Below, piece after piece: positions 52,325 to 61,184 of a stretch of 64,000 nt of DNA. How positions within the stretch are numbered: the first letter of the stretch is position 1; every line of letters starts with the position of its first letter. The notes under the pieces were generated by a model that saw only the letters and a program-made list of their open reading frames with translations, made no database searches and was not told the origin of the DNA. The stretch is from Nitrospira sp. (GTDB taxonomy: Bacteria > Nitrospirota > Nitrospiria > Nitrospirales > Nitrospiraceae): assembly GCA_018242665.1 (NCBI GenBank), contig JAFEBL010000014.1:50156-114155 (forward strand), in the 5' to 3' direction. A program made the translations under genes and the position numbers.

Positions 52325-54109
52325 ATGTACCCCTACGGACTCATCGGCAATTGCCACGTCTCCGCGCACATTCATGAAAGCGGGTCGGTCGACTGGCTTT
52401 GCCTGCCTAGACCGGACAGTGATCCGGTGTTTGGACGAATTCTTGATCCGGAAGGAGGGCACTTTTCCATATCAAGCCCTACCAGCTCCGCTCAAGTCAA
52501 GACAACGCAGCGCTACCTCCCCAATACAAATATCCTGGTGACGGAGGTATCCACGTCCAACGGTGACGCCTTCCGAATCACGGATTTCTGTCCCAGATTT
52601 GAACAGTACGGCCGCTTGTACCGACCAGCCGCACTCTTTCGCATCGTCGAACCGTTGGCGGGCACGCCATCCATCCGGGTCAGTTGTCGACCGGTCACGG
52701 GGTGGGGGAAAGAGTATGCCCGCGGCATGCGCGGCAACAGCCATGTGCGGTACGACATCCGCGGGGAATACCTTCGGCTGTTGACCAACATGCCCCTGAC
52801 GTATCTCTACGAAGAACGCCCCTTCGCCTTGACCGAGAAGACCTATTTCGCTTTGACCTGGGGCTTGGGCATCGAGGACGACCTCGCCAAGGTCAGTCAC
52901 GAATTCCTGGATCAAACTACTCGCTACTGGCGCATGTGGGTGAAACATTGTTCGATTCCGGTGTTGCACCAGGAAGAGGTGATCCGTTCCGCGCTAGCGC
53001 TCAAACTGCATTGTTACGAAGACACCGGCGCCATCCTGGCCGCCTTGACCACCAGTCTTCCGGAAGAGCCCGGTGGCCCGCGAAATTGGGATTACCGCTA
53101 TTGCTGGTTGCGCGACGCCTATTTTTCGCTCACCGCCTTTCACAATCTCGGGCACTTTGAGGAGATGGAGGGATTTCTCAAATTTCTCCTCAACATCGCC
53201 TATACCCATGAACATTCCCGAGAACGGCTCGCGCCGGTGTACACCTTAAGCCAGGATCTGCCACTGCCGGAAACCGAACATGCCAATTGGGCCGGCTTCT
53301 CGGGCAGCGCCCCGGTGCGCAACCACAATCAGGCCGCCGAGCACATTCAAAACGATGTATACGGCGAACTCGTACTCGCGCTGACGCCGATCTTCAGCGA
53401 TAACCGCTTCTACGACCTACGGACGAAGGATCAGGAACAGCTCGTCGCCAATCTGGCTCGACTCTGCGATCGCACCATCGCCCAACCGGACGCGGGGCTA
53501 TGGGAAATCCGCAATGGCTGGCAGGAACATTCCTTTTCGAATCTGATGTGCTGGGCCGGCCTCGACCGGGCACACCGCATGCACAAGGCAGGCTTCCTCC
53601 CGTCCTTGACCTTCGACCTCGACGCTGCTCGATCACGCGCGGCCCAGGCACTCTTGAACGCAACCAAAGATGGCTCACTCCGCAACGGCCCCAAGGACGA
53701 GACGTACGATGCCTCGCTGGCGCAGGCGGCGATCCTTGGCTTTCCCAACCGTGAGGTGTGCGAAACCACCATGCACAGCATTGCGCGGGCCCTCGCCGTA
53801 CAAGCAGGAGGGAAGGAAACCGGGTTCTATTTCCGCTATCTCCGCCCTGATGATTTCGGCCGGCCGCAATCCAGCTTCGTCATCTGCTCGTTCTGGGTCG
53901 TGCAAGGACTCGCTCGGCTCGGACGCATGACGGAAGCGCAGCAGATCATGGCGCAGGTCCTCACCGGCGCGAATCATCTCGGGCTGTTTTCTGAACATTT
54001 CGTCCCCGAGACCCGCACTCAACTGGGGAATTTCCCCCAAGCCTACTCCCACGTCGGCTTGATCAACGCCGCCTTCGCCGTCAGTCCGTCCTGGACAACG
54101 GTCCTCTGA
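52325..54109 (+). CDS. GH15 glycoside hydrolase (glucoamylase/trehalase-like)
   Basis: About 594 residues. The N-terminal stretch YGLIGNCHVSAHIHESGSVDWLCLP is typical of GH15, and GGPRNWDYRYCWLRDAYF carries catalytic-site residues. GLWEIRNGWQEHSFSNLMCWAGLDRA has the likely general acid/base glutamate. Transcribed divergently from otsA with only about 50 bp between starts. With the adjacent OtsA/OtsB, a role as trehalase or in glycogen or maltodextrin use is likely. ATG 52325 follows a weak context; an ATG at 52313 is possible. Confidence 0.9.
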   Translation: MYPYGLIGNCHVSAHIHESGSVDWLCLPRPDSDPVFGRILDPEGGHFSISSPTSSAQVKTTQRYLPNTNILVTEVSTSNGDAFRITDFCPRFEQYGRLYRPAALFRIVEPLAGTPSIRVSCRPVTGWGKEYARGMRGNSHVRYDIRGEYLRLLTNMPLTYLYEERPFALTEKTYFALTWGLGIEDDLAKVSHEFLDQTTRYWRMWVKHCSIPVLHQEEVIRSALALKLHCYEDTGAILAALTTSLPEEPGGPRNWDYRYCWLRDAYFSLTAFHNLGHFEEMEGFLKFLLNIAYTHEHSRERLAPVYTLSQDLPLPETEHANWAGFSGSAPVRNHNQAAEHIQNDVYGELVLALTPIFSDNRFYDLRTKDQEQLVANLARLCDRTIAQPDAGLWEIRNGWQEHSFSNLMCWAGLDRAHRMHKAGFLPSLTFDLDAARSRAAQALLNATKDGSLRNGPKDETYDASLAQAAILGFPNREVCETTMHSIARALAVQAGGKETGFYFRYLRPDDFGRPQSSFVICSFWVVQGLARLGRMTEAQQIMAQVLTGANHLGLFSEHFVPETRTQLGNFPQAYSHVGLINAAFAVSPSWTTVL

Positions 54110-54133
54110 TCGCGCAGCCTTCGTAGCCGAATG

Positions 54134-54154
54134 GTTGTGCCTGCCAGGCACAAC
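54134..54154. terminator. Inverted repeat downstream of GH15 gene
   Basis: GTTGTGCC-TGCCA-GGCACAAC (perfect 8-bp stem) lies 25 bp after the GH15 stop. No T-run follows on either side, so terminator activity is uncertain. Confidence 0.4.
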
Positions 54155-54295
54155 GATGACGCAGAACAGTGCTCCCCTCGGAGACAACGCCGTGACCATC
54201 GAATTTGTTGGTGTGAGGAGGAAATCGACCCCGGAGCCGTGCGACAAGCCCCGGGGTGAAGAGACCCATCACGCACACGTCAACCGCGCTTGCCT

Positions 54296-54709
54296 CTATT
54301 GCTGAACGGGACTGACAACCCGGATCGTGCCCGGCTCGATTTTCATCCCGCCTGGATCGGCTGATCGCATACGCGCGTTGTAGCTGATGACGATGGGCTT
54401 GCTGAAACACAAGCTCGCACTTTTGCTCGGGTCTAACTCCTTCAACTCGGTGACGCCGCCCATCATGCCGGTGAAGCCGCGATCGCAAGACAACATCTCT
54501 GCAGTCAGGCCGGGGATATCGATGAGCACGGGGAGCGTCCGATGGTTCACCCAGCGTATTTCGTCGCCGACGTGTATAGTCAGATCCGTCGGCACCAGAG
54601 TGCCCTCGAACTTGACGTCGTGGATGATTGCCGTTCTCGAAGTCTGCGGCAACCCTGCGCAGCCCGTCATCAACACCAATCCCACTACCGCTACCCACGT
54701 TCCTCGCAT
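54296..54709 (-). CDS. Cupredoxin-like lipoprotein
   Basis: 137 residues with a lipoprotein signal ending MTGC and a beta-rich mature domain: VKFEGTLVPTDLTIHVGDEIRWVNH is the cupredoxin-type start. A histidine in WVNHRT and a cysteine in MLSCDRGF could be copper ligands. The C-terminal His/Met set is not obvious, so copper binding is uncertain. AGGAGG precedes ATG 54709. Confidence 0.65.
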   Translation of the reverse strand: MRGTWVAVVGLVLMTGCAGLPQTSRTAIIHDVKFEGTLVPTDLTIHVGDEIRWVNHRTLPVLIDIPGLTAEMLSCDRGFTGMMGGVTELKELDPSKSASLCFSKPIVISYNARMRSADPGGMKIEPGTIRVVSPVQQ

Positions 54710-54843
54710 ACAGTTCCTCCTCTTAAAAGTTGTACAGCGCGACACCGTCAAACCGACGCGTTTCGCTCGTTCATTCTAGCAGTCCCGGATGGGCGAGCGC
54801 GAATCCCGCAACGCCGGTTCTCCATGAACAGTCGAACAAACAG

Positions 54844-55407
54844 TTACTTCACTCGGGTCACTCGATTGGCATCGACGTGATGAAATAGTTCGTCGTGGCC
54901 TTTCATTTTGAGCTGCGTATCTTCGTTGTAGCTGAAGCTATCGCGGCCGTGCATGGTCACCGTGAACTCACTTCGCACGGTCTTGAACTCGCGATCGAGG
55001 AATTTGTTGGAACTAATGCCATACGTATCCGACCCGGCCTCCGCAGAAATCTGAAATGACGTCGCATCCGGTTCCACCGTGCCCCCGGCCAATACCGCGA
55101 CACCTCGTGGAACGACGAAACAACGCAGCACCTGTTTCGCCGCTGCATCCCACAACCAATAGCCGGTCTCCTCGTGAAACGGCGCATCCTCGCCCAAGCG
55201 CCAGGCCACCCTCCAGTATCGCAAGCCGTACAATTGCTGTTCATGATTGTTGACAGGCCCGAACGGCTCGAACGTCCATCGCTCGCGAAATTTATTGCGT
55301 TCCGTGCCGCGATCATCTGACGGCGCCACGTCGTCGCCCTTGTCACCCTCCCACACACCGGCCAATGTGGCCAACGGACCAAGATACTGGGACCATACAT
55401 CACTCAT
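54844..55407 (-). CDS. Nitrobindin-like (FABP/heme-binding beta-barrel) protein
   Basis: 187 residues. The start LGPLATLAGVWEGDKGDD matches the GxWxG motif of nitrobindin-type barrels. RERWTFEPFGPVNNHEQQLYGLRYW, FHEETGYWLWDAAAKQVLRC and FLDREFKTVRSEFTV are the barrel strands. Nitrobindins bind ferric heme in a barrel and isomerise peroxynitrite. Whether the proximal histidine is present here cannot be settled by eye. Confidence 0.6.
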   Translation of the reverse strand: MSDVWSQYLGPLATLAGVWEGDKGDDVAPSDDRGTERNKFRERWTFEPFGPVNNHEQQLYGLRYWRVAWRLGEDAPFHEETGYWLWDAAAKQVLRCFVVPRGVAVLAGGTVEPDATSFQISAEAGSDTYGISSNKFLDREFKTVRSEFTVTMHGRDSFSYNEDTQLKMKGHDELFHHVDANRVTRVK

Positions 55408-55508
55408 CGCACCTGTCCTCCTGGTTAAAACCCTAGTCGATCAGGCTGCTATGGCCTGGCGGCACCGACGGCTGCTCTTGTAGCAGAAATAAAGGGAGGG
55501 ACTCAAAC

Positions 55509-57452
55509 TTACTGCGATACCACCAGCACATCGTCCGCCAGCAGAACGCGCAACCGGTCGAGCGCTTGCGCGACAACACGCCCCTGCGTCTCAATGTTCG
55601 TAATGATCTCGGCCGGCGTACGTTTATCGACTATGGCGACCGCATTTGGATTGACCGCCTTCAGATCGAACACAGCGGCATCGATGGCGGCAGCTTGTGA
55701 CTCCAGGTCGCGGGCTGATTTGTCTTTTTCGCGGATCTTGGCGTCGAGCGCCTCACATACTTTTTCGACGGCCTTCTCCTTCCTCAGGCCCTTCAACTGC
55801 TCTTTCAGATCAACCACCTCAGCCCTAAGCTTGGCGGCTTCGTCCAGCAAGGGCTGCATCTCCTCGCGCGCCTTGGCGCGGAGAGCCGAGAAGTCTACAG
55901 TCCAAGAATAGCGGCTGTTGGCCTCAGAAGTTCCGCGCCGGGCCAGTAGCCGAGCGTAGTTCGGAAAAGGCTTGCCTGCGTTCGCTTCATCCGTCTGCCA
56001 ATCAGCCACCAGCGAGGCAGGCAGGGCCTCATCTTTGAGTACCGAACCATCCGCCGCAAAACCGAAGTGCGCCAGCGTCAGCGGCCCCTTTTTGCCGACC
56101 TTCACCTGGGAGAGGTCGTAGTACCAGATGCGCTTGGTCTTCTTACCCTTGGTGAAAAACAGCAAATTCGTTTTCACTCCCGCCCCGGCCGTGGAGAATA
56201 CACCGCCCGGTAGGCTGACGATGGCCCACAGGTCGCATTCGTCCACCAGCTTGCGCTTGGTCTCGACAAAGGCACTTTCGCTGGTACGAAACAGAAGGCC
56301 CTCGTCCAACACGATAGCGCAGGTGCCCCTCGGCGCCAGCTCGGCCAGAATGTCCTGCAGGAACAAGACCTGAGTGGCGCTGGTCTCAAAAGGAAAATTC
56401 TTCTGCGCGTCCTTACCCTCTTTCCCGCCGAATGGCGGGTTGGTCAAAATCACATCGAACTGCTTGGGCGCCTGCTCGAACAGCGCGCCGTAGGTGGCCC
56501 GGCGCGTCAACGAATTGCCATGCCAGAGGTTAGGCTGATCGATGCCGTGTAGCACGAGGTTGGCCAGCGCGATGGGAAACACCAAGTTCTCCTTCTCGCG
56601 TCCGAAGAAGGTATCGTGCTTGAGGGTATCGAGATCCGTGCTGTTTGCACGCTTTCCAAGCTTGCGGGCGATGTGTTCGTAAGCGATGGCCAAAAAGCCG
56701 CCGGTGCCGCAGCAGGGGTCATACACCTTCTGGCCGAGCGATGGGTTCACCGTGTGCACCATCGCGCGGATCACCTCGCGCGGCGTAAAGAACTGACCGC
56801 CGTCGGAGTTTTTCTCACCCATCTTCAGCAGCAGGTCTTCATACACCTGTGAGAGCGTGAAGAAGTGCTGATCGTCCAGGTGGTCGATACTGATCTGATG
56901 CACGCGGTCGAGGATATCACGCAGGTTGGCTTCGCTGTCCACCCGCACACGCTCCACCGCCGTCATGATGCGGCCGATGATGCGTTGCTTCGGGGTGGCG
57001 CCGGGCTTGGGCAGGCTTGTACGCGGATCGACATCCAGGCTGTGCAGATGTGGCAGTAGGTCTTTGTTGATGAAGTCGAACAGTTTACCATCGCCTGCAG
57101 CAAACAATTGCTGCCGCTTCCATCCGAATAGCTTGCCCTCCGGCGTTCTTGGGTGGTCTCGCTTGTCCGCCTCGTTTTTAGGTGGCGGCGCGGCCCAGTC
57201 TTGCCAGCGGTAGGGCGCACGCAGGGCCGGCGTAAAGCTCACGCCCACGCCTTCGGCATTCTTCTGGTCTCGTGCCTCCTGCGCGTCGAGAATGCGCAGG
57301 AACAAAATCCAGGTCAGCTCCGGTACATACTGCAAGGCGCTCGCGCAGTTCGACCGGCGCATCACATCGCAGATGCTTTTGACGAAGGCCGAGAGCGACT
57401 GGGTAGAGGCGATATGCTTGTGGGTCTTGTTGGGTTTCTTCGAACGAGGCAT
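55509..57452 (-). CDS. hsdM: Type I restriction-modification system, methyltransferase subunit
   Basis: 647 residues of N6-adenine methyltransferase. The catalytic motif IV is VILTNPPFGGKEG, the SAM site is VYDPCCGTGGFLAIAYEHIARKLG and FFTPREVIRAMVH precedes it. The C-terminal region is charged and likely coiled coil (KLRAEVVDLKEQLKGLRKE). It pairs with HsdS to methylate the recognition sequence. Two bp after the hsdS stop, so co-transcribed with it. Confidence 0.95.
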   Translation of the reverse strand: MPRSKKPNKTHKHIASTQSLSAFVKSICDVMRRSNCASALQYVPELTWILFLRILDAQEARDQKNAEGVGVSFTPALRAPYRWQDWAAPPPKNEADKRDHPRTPEGKLFGWKRQQLFAAGDGKLFDFINKDLLPHLHSLDVDPRTSLPKPGATPKQRIIGRIMTAVERVRVDSEANLRDILDRVHQISIDHLDDQHFFTLSQVYEDLLLKMGEKNSDGGQFFTPREVIRAMVHTVNPSLGQKVYDPCCGTGGFLAIAYEHIARKLGKRANSTDLDTLKHDTFFGREKENLVFPIALANLVLHGIDQPNLWHGNSLTRRATYGALFEQAPKQFDVILTNPPFGGKEGKDAQKNFPFETSATQVLFLQDILAELAPRGTCAIVLDEGLLFRTSESAFVETKRKLVDECDLWAIVSLPGGVFSTAGAGVKTNLLFFTKGKKTKRIWYYDLSQVKVGKKGPLTLAHFGFAADGSVLKDEALPASLVADWQTDEANAGKPFPNYARLLARRGTSEANSRYSWTVDFSALRAKAREEMQPLLDEAAKLRAEVVDLKEQLKGLRKEKAVEKVCEALDAKIREKDKSARDLESQAAAIDAAVFDLKAVNPNAVAIVDKRTPAEIITNIETQGRVVAQALDRLRVLLADDVLVVSQ

Positions 57453-57454
57453 GA

Positions 57455-58600
57455 TCAGTACTCAAATGCTTGGGCAAGGATTTTTTTCGGGAGTCGATCA
57501 ATCTCGGCAAGCTGGTGCTCAACTGCTCGGCGCAACGGCTTCAGTTCTTTGAGCGCTACCGATGCCTTTTGCTGCGTGGTGAAACTGGGCAATTCAATGT
57601 CACCTTCGGATAAGCGATTGAACAACATGCGCTCACGGACAGCCCCACGTGCCAGCGAAGTTATGCATTGTGCGCCAAGCGGCGAACGGAGCCAATGGTA
57701 GAACCATCTGGAGTCAACCTTGCCAGGGTTACCCCGCAACACCACATAATCAGGACTCGTGATGCCCGGCGTATCGTCGTCATCCACAAAAGCAATTGAG
57801 CCAATCAGAATACGCATCGGGTTATAAAACACCGTGCCCGGGAAGGCAGGCTTGTACTTGGTCGGGTGTTTGCCGGGGGCTTCCTTGGCTGGTGCCAGCC
57901 CATCCCGCGTTGCGCCGAGTACAGGATACTCAGCCCATGCCAGACCGATGCCCTGTTTGACTTCGTTCAGAACGTCGCCCAGATCATGTCGATGGGTCGA
58001 GTACTGACGGATGCTGTGGAGCACAATCCCATCGGCTAGACGGGCTACTTCACGCAATTGCTCCTGCGCCGCCTGCCGCGCGGTTTCCACCTCGGCCAGT
58101 TGAGCTTTCAAGTTGGAGACGATGTTGTGCTGTTTGTGCAGCGGGATTTCTGGTACATCAATCGAGTCCAGTACTTGCTGGCTAATCGTAAGTTGCCCCG
58201 CCGAGGTGGAGGCAGCATCTTCAATGACTGCACGCGCGGGCGGGACGCTAACACAGAGCTTCGCAAAGTCCGGATCCACGCCATCTACCAAACGGACCCG
58301 AATCAAGTGGTCGTTGTAGATAGTGTCAGGAGGCACCTCGGGACCGACGACACAGCAACGGCCAACGAACTCGCGGGCGCCGTTCACACGTACAAAGATG
58401 AGATCTCCCTGATGAAGCCTGTACACTTCAGCATCCTTTTCTGACACTCTGCCACGGCGGGGATTGGATAGATTGATGCTACCACTGGACACGTCTGCGA
58501 TACGCAAGACGATGGGGCCAGACTCCCCCGCCCCAGGCCGCTTGCCATAGCCGTTCCGATAGGACGAAACCCAATTCCCAAACTTGCGTCCCACAGTCAT
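57455..58600 (-). CDS. hsdS: Type I restriction-modification system, specificity subunit
   Basis: 381 residues with two target-recognition halves. The first (about 1-150) has NWVSSYRNGYGKRPGAGESG and PRRGRVSEKDAEVYRLHQGDLI. It is followed by a helical spacer (LAEVETARQAAQEQLREVARLAD). The second half has LGATRDGLAPAKEAPGK, FYHWLRSPLGAQCITSLARG, and ends with IELPSFTTQQKASVALKELKPLRRAVEHQLAEIDRL (residues 333-372). The sequences recognised cannot be inferred. ATG 58600 overlaps the hsdR stop by four bases (ATGA). Confidence 0.9.
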   Translation of the reverse strand: MTVGRKFGNWVSSYRNGYGKRPGAGESGPIVLRIADVSSGSINLSNPRRGRVSEKDAEVYRLHQGDLIFVRVNGAREFVGRCCVVGPEVPPDTIYNDHLIRVRLVDGVDPDFAKLCVSVPPARAVIEDAASTSAGQLTISQQVLDSIDVPEIPLHKQHNIVSNLKAQLAEVETARQAAQEQLREVARLADGIVLHSIRQYSTHRHDLGDVLNEVKQGIGLAWAEYPVLGATRDGLAPAKEAPGKHPTKYKPAFPGTVFYNPMRILIGSIAFVDDDDTPGITSPDYVVLRGNPGKVDSRWFYHWLRSPLGAQCITSLARGAVRERMLFNRLSEGDIELPSFTTQQKASVALKELKPLRRAVEHQLAEIDRLPKKILAQAFEY

Positions 58601-61011
58601 ATCCCGAACAACCTCCTCTTAGCTTCGCGCATCACGTCGGTGGGCTTGCCCAAGGGTCGCAGCGCATCCAGACCACCGGCTAATTTAATCTCCGGGACCT
58701 CCCAGAGCGCGGGGGTTTCCAACGCATCGGTGCCGCCCTGGGCAAACTGGTATCCCAGGCCTTTGAGCACGGTCGCAGCTTTTGGAGCCATGGCGTCAAA
58801 CCAGGACTGATTGTGGCTGACGAACAACTCGCCACGGTCGGGGCGCTTGAGTGCACGCGCGTGGTAACCGTGGTGGCCGAAAAAATCGTACAGATCGAAG
58901 TCTGTCATCTGGTCGATCTCTCGGATTACCTCGGGACTGAAGTTATCGCTCAGGAGGTGAGCGATGAGGCTGCGCCGCTTCTGGGTTTCGATCCAGAGCG
59001 CCCGGAATTCGTCAAGGTTGTGCGCTTCCGCAATCACACGCTGGATCATCTCACGACGGTATTCATCCACGGGGATTGGAAGGTCGCGGCCCTCGCGGCA
59101 GGTGAGAATGAACCGTCCTTGTGGGTAGATGGTGACGCGCTGCCCGCCGATCTCTCCCGTGGCTGGGCCGTCGCCGTCGTCGCCGCCATCGTCATCGCCG
59201 CCCTTACCACCACCTCCACCAGGGCGCGGCGGTTTGCTGATCAATTCGGTGCCGAACAGGCTGGTGACACCGGTATAGTCGTAAAGCCAGAACTTGTACT
59301 TCTGTGTCTCTTCATGAATGCGGCTGCCGCGCCCGACCATCTGGTAAAACTTGATGGGCGATTGCAGGTAGCGAAAGAACACCACGGCATTCAATCGCTC
59401 AATATCCACGCCCGCCTCCAGCAAATCGACGGTGCAGGCGATGAAGGCCCGCTCGCCTGAGCCGCGCATGGGCTCGATCATGTCCGCGCCGTTGTTGATG
59501 CCACCCATGCACTTGAAGGCATAGTGGTCCTTCGGCGTCTGCCCGTGCTCCTTGCACCAGCGAATGTAGAGATTGTTCATGTATTGGACCACGCGGTCGG
59601 CGTGGATCTCGCGCGTGCAAAAGATGATGGCCTTCTGCTCCGGCCCGCCGTTTTCGCACAGGAGTTGAAACAGATCGGTGCACATCTTGGGTGTGCGCAG
59701 CTCGATGAATAACTCGTCGTCGAAGTCCTTGCCGGTATAGGTCTCCTTGGTGAGGTCGGCTTCGGTCAAGGGCCTGCCTGTCTTGATGTCCTTCACACCG
59801 GCCTTCAGGATCTCTTGTTTGGTGAACGTCGCGTTGTCGATGCTGGCCTTGCGCTTGACGATCTCGCAAGCGGCCAGGTAGCCGTCTTCCTGCGCCTGGA
59901 TCAACGTGTACTCATACACCGGATCCCCGAAGTACTTCCGATTATTAGCGGTGATCTCTTGATCTTCCTTGCTGGCCTTCTCCGACTCTTCCAGTTTGCG
60001 TGGGGTGGCCGTCAAGCCGATGTGAATGGCGTTGGGGTTGCGCAGCAGCACTTCGGCCCAACGGCCCCAGGCCGAGCGGTGACATTCGTCGATAATGATG
60101 ACGCTAAAGGCATCTGCGCCATAGTACTCGGTGAGGAAGCTGGCGAAACCGCCATCCCCGGGATTGCCGTCATCCAGGCCCAGTGTCTGATAGGTGGCGA
60201 TATGGATGCGCGCGTTCCTTGCCGCGTTCTCACCCCGCTCGGTTTCGACGATACGTGCATTGGCTCCGAAGGCGGCGCTGAGTTTGTTGTAGGCCTGGGT
60301 GCGCAACTCGTCGCGGTCGCACAGAAACAACGCGGGCTTGGATAATTGCCCCGCTTGCGAGAGACGCCACAGCAAATTGGTGGCGATGATGGTTTTGCCC
60401 GCGCCGGTAGCCAACGTGAGCAACACACGCGGCGGCTTGCCGGCCTGACTGTCTCGCAGGATCTTCTCGCAGGCCGCCCGGATGGCGGCGTCCTGGTAGT
60501 AGCGGCTCTGGGACCAGGCCGGGCTGTCGGCTTGAAAGAGCATTGCCGCCTCAGACCGGGTGAGGTCGATGCCGCTGTCCTTAGCGTAACGCGCGGTCAA
60601 GTTAGGATGTGATGGGAATTCGCCGAAGGGGAACGGACCGTTGATTAGTTGGGTGAAGCGGTCATACTCACCGTACCTGTGGCCATTGGTGGCAAAGACA
60701 TACTTCACGTCGAAGCGCCGCGTATCGGCATACCCTCTCGCTTGCTGCATGCCCTTGAGCGGGTCATCGGCTTCCTTTTTGGCTTCGAGCACGGCCACCG
60801 GCATGGCTTTGGGCATCTCGCCGGCTTGTACACAGAGCAGATAGTCCGTGCGACCTGGCCCCTTGCGGCGGCGGCCCTTCGGACCAGTGGGTTCAACCGG
60901 TGCCGGGGTGAGCACCGTCTCCAACGTAATCCGCTCACAGCTCACATAGCCCTTCTCCCGCAACAGGGGATCTATGAGATGGTAGCGGGTATCCGCCTCG
61001 TTCATGCTCAT
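58597..61011 (-). CDS. hsdR: Type I restriction-modification system, restriction subunit
   Basis: 804 residues. The N-terminal nuclease region has DYLLCVQ and VAVLEAKKEADD, a PD-(D/E)xK-like site. The translocase has Walker A LLTLATGAGKTIIATNLL and the DECH box SVIIIDECHRSAWGRW, with LTATPRK. The second helicase half includes FFRYLQSPIKFYQMVGRGSR. It cleaves unmethylated DNA after ATP-driven translocation. Its ATG overlaps the preceding small gene (ATGA) and its stop overlaps hsdS, so all members are coupled. Confidence 0.94.
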   Translation of the reverse strand: MSMNEADTRYHLIDPLLREKGYVSCERITLETVLTPAPVEPTGPKGRRRKGPGRTDYLLCVQAGEMPKAMPVAVLEAKKEADDPLKGMQQARGYADTRRFDVKYVFATNGHRYGEYDRFTQLINGPFPFGEFPSHPNLTARYAKDSGIDLTRSEAAMLFQADSPAWSQSRYYQDAAIRAACEKILRDSQAGKPPRVLLTLATGAGKTIIATNLLWRLSQAGQLSKPALFLCDRDELRTQAYNKLSAAFGANARIVETERGENAARNARIHIATYQTLGLDDGNPGDGGFASFLTEYYGADAFSVIIIDECHRSAWGRWAEVLLRNPNAIHIGLTATPRKLEESEKASKEDQEITANNRKYFGDPVYEYTLIQAQEDGYLAACEIVKRKASIDNATFTKQEILKAGVKDIKTGRPLTEADLTKETYTGKDFDDELFIELRTPKMCTDLFQLLCENGGPEQKAIIFCTREIHADRVVQYMNNLYIRWCKEHGQTPKDHYAFKCMGGINNGADMIEPMRGSGERAFIACTVDLLEAGVDIERLNAVVFFRYLQSPIKFYQMVGRGSRIHEETQKYKFWLYDYTGVTSLFGTELISKPPRPGGGGGKGGDDDGGDDGDGPATGEIGGQRVTIYPQGRFILTCREGRDLPIPVDEYRREMIQRVIAEAHNLDEFRALWIETQKRRSLIAHLLSDNFSPEVIREIDQMTDFDLYDFFGHHGYHARALKRPDRGELFVSHNQSWFDAMAPKAATVLKGLGYQFAQGGTDALETPALWEVPEIKLAGGLDALRPLGKPTDVMREAKRRLFGI

Positions 61012-61184
61012 GCGGCCCTTCCCGGAACCTCGACCGTTAGCTTTTCTGATGCGCCTATCGACCAAGATCTAATGACTGTGGCCGATAGAACGCTTTGATT
61101 CATGAGGCCTGTACCGGCATATCGCCCAGCCACTATCACCCAGCTCTCGTCGATAAGGCGGTTGTTGTCCGATAACCTGCTCAT
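61008..61184 (-). CDS. Small 58-residue protein coupled between AlbA_2-type gene and hsdR
   Basis: The frame begins with ATG 61184 overlapping the upstream stop (ATGA) and ends with a stop overlapping the hsdR ATG (ATGA). Such four-base overlaps on both sides strongly suggest a real, translationally coupled gene. The product starts MSRLSDNNRLIDESWVIVAG and is hydrophilic with a moderately hydrophobic middle. No family known to me. A role in stabilising or regulating the restriction complex is a guess. Confidence 0.6.
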   Translation of the reverse strand: MSRLSDNNRLIDESWVIVAGRYAGTGLMNQSVLSATVIRSWSIGASEKLTVEVPGRAA

